Positions 7,685-14,884 of a stretch of DNA of 16,087 nucleotides are shown in pieces (within the stretch, counting starts at the first letter, position 1; each line of letters begins with the position of its first letter). Source of the stretch: an uncultured Rhodanobacteraceae bacterium (lineage in GTDB: Bacteria; Pseudomonadota; Gammaproteobacteria; Xanthomonadales; SZUA-5). A model generated the notes under the pieces. That model did not search any database and was not told the DNA's origin. It was given only the letters and a program-made list of their open reading frames with translations. Position numbers and translations under genes: made by a program. The DNA lies in contig CALEZI010000153.1 in NCBI GenBank assembly GCA_937928755.1, forward strand, positions 1 to 16,087, given 5' to 3'.

Positions 7685-8756
7685 TTCGCAGGGCCGCCCG
7701 GTACAACTCCTGGAAATGATGGATGCCCTGCTCGCGCGTGGGGTGCACGCGGCCAATGGTGTACGAGCCGCTGGCGAAGGCCTTCTGCACCCGCTCGCAG
7801 ATCTCGATGTCTTCCTGCTGCGTGATCTCGGCCAGCTCCTGATCCTGCGCGATGCGCGTGGCGTTGGTCTCGGCCAACCCTGGTGCGTAGTAGTAGTCGA
7901 ACTGAATGCGACAGCGGTCGACGCCGAGCGGCACCACGCGGTTGGTCTGCAGGCGACCCGGCAAGATGTTGAGCATGGTGTTCGGCCACATCAGGTAATA
8001 CAGGCCCTCGCCACTGCCGTAGAAACTGCTGTCGCCGTCGAGCGGACTCGATTGCAGCGAGTACCAGCGGGCGCATTCGGTCCTGTAGCTGCGGTAGTCG
8101 AGCAACTGGTTCAGTGCCGGATGCACGTGCGGCACGTGGTAACCCTCGGCGTAGTTGTCGACATAGGCTTTCCAGTTGCATTCCGCGGTGTAGCTGACCT
8201 GACGCTGGTGCACGTAGTCGGACAAACCGTGGCCGGCCAGACGTGCGTCGATGCCGTCGACCGATTCGGCAAAATCCGGTGTGGCCGGGTCGAGCGCCAC
8301 GAACACGAGGCCTTGCCATTCAACGGCGCGTGCACTGGGCAGACGTGTATTGGCGCGATCTAAACCGGCGATGGCGTCCAGTTCCGGGCCGCTCTTCAGG
8401 CAGCCGGCGAGATCGTAGGTCCAGCCGTGATATTGGCAGCGCAGTTGCTTCAGTCCATGGCCATCGGCGGTCGCCAGCGGTCCACCGCGATGGCGACAGA
8501 CATTGTGCAGCGCGCGCAATTCGCCGTGGTCATCGCGCAACAGCAGCAATGGTGTGCCGGCGACCTCGGCGACCACGTGGTCGCCAGGATTCGCCAGCTG
8601 CGCGCGATGAGCGACCAGTTGCCAGCTGCGCGCGAAGATCGCGCTGCGCTCGCGCAACGCAAGTTCGAAGTCGGTGTAACAGGTGGCCGGCAGGCCGTGG
8701 GCGTCGGCGAGGGTTTGCGATTGGCGCCAGTCAGCGGGGGCGGTGATGGTTGTCAT
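7680..8756 (-). CDS. Rieske-type ring-hydroxylating oxygenase, alpha subunit
   Basis: A 358-residue catalytic oxygenase subunit. The Rieske [2Fe-2S] ligands are Cys87 and His89 (CRHRGG), and Cys107 and His110 (CQYHGW). The mononuclear iron site is visible as His207 and His212 in NYAEGYHVPHVHP, with Asp316 in QEDIEICERVQ the likely third ligand. The layout resembles the choline monooxygenase/glycine betaine oxygenase branch more than large aromatic dioxygenases, but the substrate is unknown. A reductase partner is not in the window. Its stop codon (7680-7682) lies inside a REP sequence. ATG 8756 is the only good start. The gene is divergent from the NTF2-like gene across a REP-rich gap of 218 bp. 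Confidence 0.92.
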   Translation of the reverse strand: MTTITAPADWRQSQTLADAHGLPATCYTDFELALRERSAIFARSWQLVAHRAQLANPGDHVVAEVAGTPLLLLRDDHGELRALHNVCRHRGGPLATADGHGLKQLRCQYHGWTYDLAGCLKSGPELDAIAGLDRANTRLPSARAVEWQGLVFVALDPATPDFAESVDGIDARLAGHGLSDYVHQRQVSYTAECNWKAYVDNYAEGYHVPHVHPALNQLLDYRSYRTECARWYSLQSSPLDGDSSFYGSGEGLYYLMWPNTMLNILPGRLQTNRVVPLGVDRCRIQFDYYYAPGLAETNATRIAQDQELAEITQQEDIEICERVQKAFASGSYTIGRVHPTREQGIHHFQELYRAALRM

Positions 8757-8784
8757 GGATGAAGAGTCTAGAGCCTGCCACGAA

Positions 8785-8929
8785 TGTAGGTCACGTTGGC
8801 CGTGCTTCTTGGCCTACGTGACATCGGGCCACAGTTGTCATGTAGCCCGCGTTGCGGGCAACATGACCTACGTCCCGCAAGCACGTGCCCGTTTTCCCCT
8901 GGCCCGCGACGCGGGCAACGTGACCTACG
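8785..8929. repeat. Cluster of three REP units in a divergent intergenic region
   Basis: Three copies of a GTAGGTCACGTTGCCCGCG-type unit are present: 8785-8823 (plus orientation, internally folded), 8841-8872 and 8900-8929 (both inverted). Each has a G/C-rich palindromic head (GCCCGCGNCGCGGGC) and a GTAGGTCAYGTT tail. The cluster occupies most of the region between the divergent Rieske and NTF2-like genes, so promoters of both genes must overlap or abut it. I see no confident -10/-35 pair. Confidence 0.85.
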
Positions 8930-8974
8930 TCCGCGCAGGTATGCTCTCTGTTCCACGTCTGCGAAGACCACGCC

Positions 8975-9448
8975 ATGTCTGCCGAGCAACATCGCGCGCT
9001 GATCACCCGTTTCTACGAGGCCTTTGCGCGCAAGGACGGCGCGACGATGGCGGCCTGCTACCACGCAGATGCGCGCTTTTCGGATCCGGCATTCCCGAAT
9101 CTGCGTGGCGCCGAGATCGGCGCCATGTGGACCATGTTGTGCGAGCGCGCGCAGGACTTTTCGTTGAGTTTCAAGGATGTCGACGCCGACACCGAGCGCG
9201 GCCGCGCCCACTGGGAAGCGAAGTACCTGTTCAGCAAGACCGGGCGCCACGTGCACAACATCATCGAGGCCGAGTTCAGGTTCAAGGATGGACTGATCGT
9301 CGAGCACGACGACCGTTTCGGTTTCTGGCGCTGGAGCCGCCAGGCACTGGGGGTCCCCGGCGTGCTGCTCGGCTGGAGCGGATTCCTGCGCAGCAAGGTG
9401 CAGGCCGAGGCGGCCAAAGGTCTGGCGGCGTTCCAGCGCAAGCGCTGA
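8975..9448 (+). CDS. NTF2/SnoaL-like protein
   Basis: A 157-residue cytosolic protein of the nuclear transport factor 2 fold. The typical SnoaL-like N-terminus is present (HRALITRFYEAFARKDGATM, then CYHADARFSDPAF), followed by the alternating strand pattern ending FKDGLIVEHDDRFGFWRW. Such proteins bind or isomerise small hydrophobic molecules, or are small stress-related proteins; no reaction can be assigned here. ATG 8975 follows a weak GAAGA at 8963-8967. It ends 18 nt before the antiporter gene, so the two probably form one transcription unit. It is divergent from the Rieske oxygenase gene, but a functional link is not shown. Confidence 0.85.
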   Translation: MSAEQHRALITRFYEAFARKDGATMAACYHADARFSDPAFPNLRGAEIGAMWTMLCERAQDFSLSFKDVDADTERGRAHWEAKYLFSKTGRHVHNIIEAEFRFKDGLIVEHDDRFGFWRWSRQALGVPGVLLGWSGFLRSKVQAEAAKGLAAFQRKR

Positions 9449-9466
9449 GCCGAGGAGCCAGACGGC

Positions 9467-10393
9467 ATGACCATGGCGATATTCTCGCTGCTCGCCGGCG
9501 TGCTGCTGGCCGGCCTGGGCGGCGAGTTGTTCCTGCGCGGAGTGCTCGGATTTGCACGCTGGATGCGCATTCCGGCGGCGATCGCCGCGGCCACGCTGGG
9601 CGCCTTCGCAACGTCCAGCCCGGAGGTCTTCGTTTCCAGCATCGCCGCATTCAAGGGCGAGCCGGCGATCGGCCTGGGCGACGCCACTGGCAGCAATGTG
9701 GTCAACATCGCGCTGATCCTTGCGGTGGCGCTGTTGATCAAGCCGTTGGCAACCCGGCGCAAGACCATCGCGCTGGATTTCGGCGTCGCCATCGGCGCCA
9801 CGCTGGCGATCGGGCTGATGGCATTGGACGACCTGATCTCGCGGTTCGAGGGCATGTCGCTGCTGCTGGCCTGGGCCGCATGGATGGTCATGCATGTGCG
9901 TTCGGCTCGGCAGCAGCGCTCCGCGCCCGAGGCGGTCGCCGGCATCCGTCCGTGGCGCATCGCGGTCGACAGCGCCTCGGGTCTCGCCTTGCTGATCGTT
10001 GCCGGCACCCTGGTGGTCGGCGGCGCCACCACCATCGCCGAGAGCTTCGGCATCCCGCCTTATCTGATCGGCGCCACGCTGGTGGCGCTCGGCACCTCGA
10101 TGCCGGAACTGGCGACGACGCTGGTCGCGGTGTTCCGCGGCCACGACGACGTCGGCGTCGGCACGCTGCTCGGCAGCAATGTGTTCAATGCGCTGTTCAT
10201 CGTCGGGCTGACAGCGACCATCGCGCCGATTTCGACCCACGGCGTGGGCCTGTGGATCGCGCTGACCGCGGGCGCGCTGGCTGTTGCCTGCGTCTGGCCA
10301 GGGGCCCGCGAGGTACTCACGCGTGCGCGTGGCGTGCTGCTGATTCTGATCTACGCCATGACGCTGTCGCTGCTGGCGGTGTTTGCGGGGTGA
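9467..10393 (+). CDS. Sodium/calcium antiporter, CaCA family (YrbG-like)
   Basis: A 308-residue inner-membrane protein with about ten hydrophobic segments and the two inverted alpha repeats of cation/Ca2+ exchangers. Repeat 1 has ATSSPE (residues 48-53, Glu53) and GSNVVN (75-80). Repeat 2 has GTSMPE (209-214, Glu214) and GSNVFN (236-241). These acidic and Asn residues line the ion site in the family. Expected role: Na+- or H+-coupled export of Ca2+. ATG 9467 has a good Shine-Dalgarno, GAGGAG at 9452-9457, 9 nt upstream; ATG 9473 is an alternative. It lies 18 nt after the NTF2-like gene and is probably in its operon. Hairpins follow the stop. Confidence 0.93.
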   Translation: MTMAIFSLLAGVLLAGLGGELFLRGVLGFARWMRIPAAIAAATLGAFATSSPEVFVSSIAAFKGEPAIGLGDATGSNVVNIALILAVALLIKPLATRRKTIALDFGVAIGATLAIGLMALDDLISRFEGMSLLLAWAAWMVMHVRSARQQRSAPEAVAGIRPWRIAVDSASGLALLIVAGTLVVGGATTIAESFGIPPYLIGATLVALGTSMPELATTLVAVFRGHDDVGVGTLLGSNVFNALFIVGLTATIAPISTHGVGLWIALTAGALAVACVWPGAREVLTRARGVLLILIYAMTLSLLAVFAG

Positions 10394-10430
10394 GGACGGA
10401 TGCTTGCGAGCCAAAGGCTCGCATCCGTCC
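10394..10430 (+). terminator. Bulged hairpin after the antiporter gene
   Basis: GGACGGAT (10394-10401) pairs with ATCCGTCC (10423-10430), and GCGAGCC (10406-10412) pairs with GGCTCGC (10416-10422) around an AAA loop, with a 4-nt bulge. It begins 1 nt after the antiporter stop. There is no U-tract, so it may be a transcript-end stabiliser or a Rho-assisted terminator. Confidence 0.5.
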
Positions 10431-10435
10431 GAACG

Positions 10436-10456
10436 CCAGTCGGCTGGGCCGACTGG
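10436..10456. other. Perfect 9-bp hairpin in a convergent gap
   Basis: CCAGTCGGC (10436-10444) and GCCGACTGG (10448-10456) pair around a TGG loop. It lies midway between the convergent antiporter and aceE genes and may serve both transcripts. A 10-bp palindrome, GGCAATTGCC, follows at 10461-10470. Confidence 0.45.
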
Positions 10457-10485
10457 CCGGGGCAATTGCCTCCGCTATATGTGAG

Positions 10486-10506
10486 GGGGCTCCCTGACGG
10501 AGCCCC
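10486..10506 (-). terminator. Hairpin just downstream of aceE
   Basis: GGGGCTCC (10486-10493) pairs with GGAGCCCC (10499-10506) across a 5-nt loop. It begins 6 nt beyond the aceE stop codon. The stem is strong and the position is right for the aceE transcript end, but no U-run follows on the minus strand. Confidence 0.5.
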
Positions 10507-10512
10507 GAACCC

Positions 10513-13227
10513 TCAAACCGTGCCCGGATTCGGCCGATCCACCTCGATGCCGTACTTCTTGATCGCCTCGGCCACCACCTTGCGCTCGAGCGTGCCCTCA
10601 TCGGCCAGCGCCGACAGCGCGGCAACGGCGATCTGGTAGCGGTCGACCTCGAAGAATCGGCGCAGGTTTGCGCGCGTGTCCGAGCGTCCGAAACCGTCAG
10701 TGCCGAGTGCCGTGTAGCGCATGCCGTGCGGCAGGTACGGGCGGATCTGCTCGGCGTAGGCGCGCACGTAGTCGGTCGCGGCGATCGCCGGGCCGGTCGC
10801 CTTGGCCAGCACCTGACTGACATAGGGCACGCGCGGTTCGGCGAGAGGATGCAGGCGATTGTGGCGCTCCACATCGACACCATCGCGACGCAACTCGTTG
10901 AAACTCGGGCAACTGTAGATGTCCGAAGCCACGCCGAAATCGGCCGCGAGCAGATCCGCGGCAGCCATGGCTTCGCGCAAGATGGTGCCGGAGCCCAGCA
11001 GATTGACGCGCGGCGCCTCTCCCTTTTTCCCTTTTCCTTTTTCCTTTTTCCCGCCATCCGCCCCCGCGGACAGCCGGTACATCCCGCGAATGATCCCCTC
11101 CGCTGCGCCCTCCGGCATCTCCGGGTGCACGTAGTTCTCGTTCATCAGCGTGATGTAGTAGTACTCGTCAACCTGCTCGGTGAGCATGCGCTGCATGCCG
11201 TGTTGCAGGATCACCGCGACTTCGAAGGAGAAGGTCGGGTCATAACTCTTGCAGTTCGGGATGGCGCCAGCGAGCAGGTGCGAGTGCCCATCCTCGTGCT
11301 GCAGACCCTCGCCATTGAGCGTGGTGCGGCCGGCGGTGGCGCCGAGCAGGAAGCCGCGCGCGCGCATGTCGCCGGCCAGCCAGGCGAGGTCGCCGACGCG
11401 CTGCATGCCGAACATCGAGTAGAAGATGAAGAACGGCAGCATCTGCAGGTTGTTGCTGCTGTAGCTGGTCGCCGCCGCCAGCCATGAACTGAATGCACCT
11501 GCTTCGGTGATGCCTTCCTGCAGCACCTGACCGGCCTGATCCTCGCGGTAGTACATCAACTGGTCGGCATCCATCGGCTTGTACTTCTGGCCGAAGGGCG
11601 CGTAGATGCCGATCTGCCGGAACAGGCCTTCCATGCCGAAGGTGCGCGCCTCGTCGGCGACGATTGGCACCGTGCGTGGACCGACCGCTGGATCGCGCAG
11701 GATCAGGTTGAGCGCCTGCACGAAGGCCATCGTGGTGCTGATCTCGCGCTCGCCGCTGGCTTTCAGCAAGCGCTCGAACACGCTCAAGGCTGGCGCAGGC
11801 AGCGCCTCGTCGGCCTTGCGACGACGCTGCGGCAGATAACCGCCCAGCGCTTCACGACGCGCCTTGAGGTACTTGACCTCGGCCGAGTCCGGTCCGGGGT
11901 GGTAATACGGCACTTCCTCGAGGTGTTCGTCGGCGACCGGGATATTGAAGCGGTCGCGGAAGGCCTTGACTGCCGCGGTATCCATCTTTTTCTGCTGGTG
12001 GGTGATGTTCTGCGCCTCGCCCGCCTTGCCCATGCCGTAGCCCTTGACCGTTTTGGCCAGGATGACGGTCGGCTGGTCCTTGTGATTCACCGCGGCGTGA
12101 TACGCGGCGTAGACCTTGTGCGGATCGTGGCCGCCGCGGTTCAGGTGCCAGATGTCGTAGTCGGACATGTTGGCGACCATCGCCGCGGTTTCCGGCGATT
12201 TGCCGAAGAACTGCTCGCGTGTGTAGGCGCCGCCCTTGGCCTTGTAGTTCTGATACTCGCCGTCGACCGTGTCCATCATGATCTTGCGCAGCGCGCCCTT
12301 GGTATCGCGCGCGAACAGCGGATCCCAGTGGCCACCCCAGAGCACCTTGAGCACGTTCCAGCCAGCGCCGCGGAACACGCCTTCCAGTTCCTGCACGATC
12401 TTGCCGTTGCCGCGCACCGGACCATCCAGGCGCTGCAGATTGCAGTTGACCACGAAGATCAGGTTGTCGAGACCTTCGCGCCCGGCCAGCGCAATGGCGC
12501 CCAGCGATTCGGGTTCGTCGGACTCGCCGTCGCCGATGAAGCACCAGACCTTGCGGTTGCTCGGCGCAATCAGGCCGCGGTGTTCCAGGTACTTGAAGAA
12601 ACGCGCCTGGTAAATCGCAGTGATCGGCCCGAGGCCCATCGACACCGTAGGCGTCTGCCAGAAATCCGGCATCAGCCACGGATGCGGGTAGGAGCTGATG
12701 CCCTTGCCGTCGACTTCCATGCGGTACTTGTCGAGCTGATCCTCGCTCAAACGGCCTTCGAGGTAAGCACGTGCGTAGACGCCAGGCGAGCTGTGGCCCT
12801 GGATGTACAGCAAGTCTCCCGGATGGCCGTCGCTGGCCGCATGCCAGAAATGGTTGAAGCCGACGTCGTAGAGCGTGGCTGATGAGGCGAAACTGGCGAT
12901 GTGACCACCGAGTTCGCCCGGCTTGCGGTTTGCGCGCAACACCATCGCCATCGCATTCCAGCGCAGGATGGTGCGGATGCGCCACTCCAGCGCGTGGTCG
13001 CCCGGACTGCGAACCTCAAGATGCGGCGGAATGGTGTTGATGTATTCAGTGGTCGGGTCGAACGGCAGCAGCAAGCCGGCACGTCGACTCAATTCGACCA
13101 GGTGATCGAGCAGGAAGTGAGCGCGTTCGGGTCCGTCGCGCTCCAGCACCGATTCCAGCGCGGCCAGCCACTCGCGGGTTTCGTCGGCGTCGATATCGAT
13201 TTTCGTGGCGTCGATCTTTTGGTCCAT
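10513..13227 (-). CDS. aceE: Pyruvate dehydrogenase E1 component (homodimeric type)
   Basis: A 904-residue protein (E. coli AceE has 887). It decarboxylates pyruvate with thiamine diphosphate and transfers the acetyl group to the lipoyl E2, linking glycolysis to the TCA cycle. The TPP/Mg site is GDGESDEPES (232-241) with NCN at 261-263; the active-site loop GHSSPGVYAR begins at 144. A strong Shine-Dalgarno (GGGGAGGG, 13231-13238) precedes ATG 13227. The E2 and E3 genes are not in the window; its downstream neighbour is convergent. Oddity: residues about 721-739 form a Gly/Lys-rich insertion (GGKKEKGKGKKGEAP) encoded by a polypurine repeat, in a loop just before VNLLGSGTILRE, roughly 12 residues longer than I recall in E. 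coli. Confidence 0.97.
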   Translation of the reverse strand: MDQKIDATKIDIDADETREWLAALESVLERDGPERAHFLLDHLVELSRRAGLLLPFDPTTEYINTIPPHLEVRSPGDHALEWRIRTILRWNAMAMVLRANRKPGELGGHIASFASSATLYDVGFNHFWHAASDGHPGDLLYIQGHSSPGVYARAYLEGRLSEDQLDKYRMEVDGKGISSYPHPWLMPDFWQTPTVSMGLGPITAIYQARFFKYLEHRGLIAPSNRKVWCFIGDGESDEPESLGAIALAGREGLDNLIFVVNCNLQRLDGPVRGNGKIVQELEGVFRGAGWNVLKVLWGGHWDPLFARDTKGALRKIMMDTVDGEYQNYKAKGGAYTREQFFGKSPETAAMVANMSDYDIWHLNRGGHDPHKVYAAYHAAVNHKDQPTVILAKTVKGYGMGKAGEAQNITHQQKKMDTAAVKAFRDRFNIPVADEHLEEVPYYHPGPDSAEVKYLKARREALGGYLPQRRRKADEALPAPALSVFERLLKASGEREISTTMAFVQALNLILRDPAVGPRTVPIVADEARTFGMEGLFRQIGIYAPFGQKYKPMDADQLMYYREDQAGQVLQEGITEAGAFSSWLAAATSYSSNNLQMLPFFIFYSMFGMQRVGDLAWLAGDMRARGFLLGATAGRTTLNGEGLQHEDGHSHLLAGAIPNCKSYDPTFSFEVAVILQHGMQRMLTEQVDEYYYITLMNENYVHPEMPEGAAEGIIRGMYRLSAGADGGKKEKGKGKKGEAPRVNLLGSGTILREAMAAADLLAADFGVASDIYSCPSFNELRRDGVDVERHNRLHPLAEPRVPYVSQVLAKATGPAIAATDYVRAYAEQIRPYLPHGMRYTALGTDGFGRSDTRANLRRFFEVDRYQIAVAALSALADEGTLERKVVAEAIKKYGIEVDRPNPGTV
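11016..11052 (-). repeat. Polypurine solo repeat inside aceE
   Basis: An uninterrupted 37-nt pyrimidine run on the plus strand reads as AAAAAGG/AAAAGGG units on the coding strand, followed by GGGAGAG. It matches the A/G-rich ends of the S23 element at 14885-15345 in composition, in period and in the GAGAG that follows the run. No inverted partner lies nearby, so it is a lone end. It keeps the aceE frame and encodes residues 726-737. Confidence 0.85.
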
Positions 13228-13315
13228 GCGCCCTCCCCGGCCGTGTCTGCTGATCCTGAGTCGGGCGATTATGGACTGCGCGGTGGGCTTGTGACTGCTG
13301 TATGCGACAGAGCGT

Positions 13316-13333
13316 CGCGCGCAATCGCGCGCG
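13316..13333. promoter_or_regulatory. GC inverted repeat in the aceE leader region
   Basis: CGCGCGC (13316-13322) pairs with GCGCGCG (13327-13333) around AATC, about 90 nt upstream of aceE. It could be an operator or an attenuator-like hairpin; the sequence does not decide. The 319-bp gap 13228-13546 holds this, a repeat element (13367-13495) and the aceE ribosome binding site. A possible -10 (CATAAT on the minus strand, near 13268-13273) has no convincing -35. Confidence 0.25.
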
Positions 13334-13366
13334 CCACGACATCCCGCGAGTCACTGACAAAAGGTC

Positions 13367-13495
13367 TTGTCCGCAAAGGACGCAAAGGACGCAAAGAAAA
13401 GGGGGATCGGCGGACCGTCCGCGATGGAACGACATCCTTGCCGTCCTGAAGAGGTCTCTTGCTCCCTTTGCGTTCTTTGCGTCCTTTGCGGACAA
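13367..13495. repeat. Period-9 inverted-end element, copy 3 (hslU-aceE gap)
   Basis: The left end (13367-13396) and right end (13466-13495) are inverted 30-bp sequences differing at one position, built of CCGCAAAG and GACGCAAAG units. The core, about 70 bp, has no coding signal. On the minus strand it begins GGGAGCAAGAG (13456-13466), similar to the inner boundary of the S23 element. It lies about 50 nt downstream of hslU and about 140 nt upstream of aceE, both minus-strand genes. Confidence 0.9.
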
Positions 13496-13546
13496 AAAAC
13501 AGTCAGCAGAAAGCTCTTCAGTTTTCTGCGCGAAACAGCGCCCCCG

Positions 13547-14875
13547 CTACAAAATGTAGCGACTCAGATCCTCGTTCTTCGCCAGCTCCGCCAGGTGCAG
13601 ATCGACGAATGCCGCATCGACGGTGACCTCGTCGCCGGCACGCTCGGACGCATCGAAGGACAAGGGTTCGAGCAGCCGTTCCAGCACCGTGTGCAAACGC
13701 CGCGCGCCGATGTTTTCCATGCGCTCGTTGACGTGCGCGGCGATCTCGGCGAGGCGGCGGATGCCTTCGCGGGTGAATTCGAGCTTGAGGCCTTCGGTGG
13801 CCATCAGTGCGGCGTACTGGCGCGTCAGCGCGTTGGCCGGCTCGGACAGGATGCGTTCGAAATCGTCGACGCTCAGCGCCGAGAGCTCGACGCGGATCGG
13901 GAAGCGGCCCTGCAGTTCCGGGATCAGGTCGGACGGCTTGGCCATGTGGAAGGCGCCTGAGGCGATGAACAGGATGTGGTCGGTCTTCACCGGACCGTAC
14001 TTGGTCGACACCGTCGAGCCTTCGACCAGCGGCAACAGATCGCGCTGCACACCCTCTCGACTGACATCGGCACCGGAGTACTCACCGCGACGACAAACCT
14101 TGTCGATTTCGTCGATGAAGACGATGCCGTTCTGCTCGACGTTGCTGATCGCTTGCGTCTTGATTTCCTCGTCGTTGACCAGCTTGCCAGCCTCCTCGTC
14201 GACCAGCAGCACGCGCGCCTTGCTGATCGGCAACTTGCGCTTAGCCGTGCGCTGATTGGCGAGGCCCTGGAACAGACCCTTGAGCTGACTGGTCATCTCC
14301 TCCATGCCCGGCGGCGCGGCGATTTCGACGCCGAGCTGCTGCGCCAGTTCGATCTCGATCTCGCGATCGTCGAGCTGGCCGTCGCGCAGACGCTGGCGCA
14401 GCTTGTTGCGCGTTTCGTTGTCGCGATCGACCGATTCGCTCGGACTGTGTTCGAACGACAGCCCGGTGCGACGCGGCACCAACGCATCGAGAATGCGCTC
14501 CTCGGCGCGCTCCTCGGCCTGCGCGCGCACCTTGCCCGTCGCCTGCTCGCGGGTCAGCTTGACCGCCGCGTCGGCGAGGTCGCGGATGATCTGCTCGACA
14601 TCCTTGCCGACATAGCCGACCTCGGTGAACTTGGTCGCCTCGACCTTGACGAAGGGCGCATTGGCCAGACCCGCCAGACGCCGGGCGATCTCGGTCTTGC
14701 CGACACCGGTCGGCCCGATCATCAGGATGTTCTTCGGCATCACCTCATCGCGCAGCGTCGGATCGAGCTGCATCCGGCGCCAGCGACTGCGCAGCGCCAC
14801 GGCCACGGCGCGCTTGGCGGCCTGCTGGCCGATGATGTAGTGGTCGAGGGCGCAGACGATGTCTTTGGGGGTCAT
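13547..14875 (-). CDS. hslU: ATP-dependent protease ATPase subunit HslU
   Basis: A 442-residue AAA+ unfoldase (E. coli HslU has 443) that feeds substrates to the HslV peptidase. Walker A is GPTGVGKT (54-61), the pore loop is GYVG (87-90), the intermediate domain spans roughly 110-240, Walker B is VFIDEIDK (252-259), and the sensor-2 region has GARRL (390-394). The C-terminus DLSRYIL, which docks into HslV, is intact. The start MTPKDIVCALDHYIIGQ fits the family. In other genomes hslU follows hslV within a few bases. Here 477 bp separate them, occupied by an inverted-repeat element with its own gene. Because the element end next to hslU is pyrimidine-rich on the coding strand, no Shine-Dalgarno precedes ATG 14875. 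Confidence 0.98.
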   Translation of the reverse strand: MTPKDIVCALDHYIIGQQAAKRAVAVALRSRWRRMQLDPTLRDEVMPKNILMIGPTGVGKTEIARRLAGLANAPFVKVEATKFTEVGYVGKDVEQIIRDLADAAVKLTREQATGKVRAQAEERAEERILDALVPRRTGLSFEHSPSESVDRDNETRNKLRQRLRDGQLDDREIEIELAQQLGVEIAAPPGMEEMTSQLKGLFQGLANQRTAKRKLPISKARVLLVDEEAGKLVNDEEIKTQAISNVEQNGIVFIDEIDKVCRRGEYSGADVSREGVQRDLLPLVEGSTVSTKYGPVKTDHILFIASGAFHMAKPSDLIPELQGRFPIRVELSALSVDDFERILSEPANALTRQYAALMATEGLKLEFTREGIRRLAEIAAHVNERMENIGARRLHTVLERLLEPLSFDASERAGDEVTVDAAFVDLHLAELAKNEDLSRYIL

Positions 14876-14884
14876 ATTGGGGCT

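Noticed and set aside
6682..8756. A complete ABC importer operon dedicated to the Rieske oxygenase
   Set aside because: Only the ATPase is present; no permease or binding protein lies in the window, so the link is not claimed.
8683..10497. Long plus-strand frame across 8683-10497 and its minus-strand counterpart
   Set aside because: Arg/Gly-rich shadow of the NTF2-like and antiporter genes, whose own frame shows the alpha-repeat motifs.
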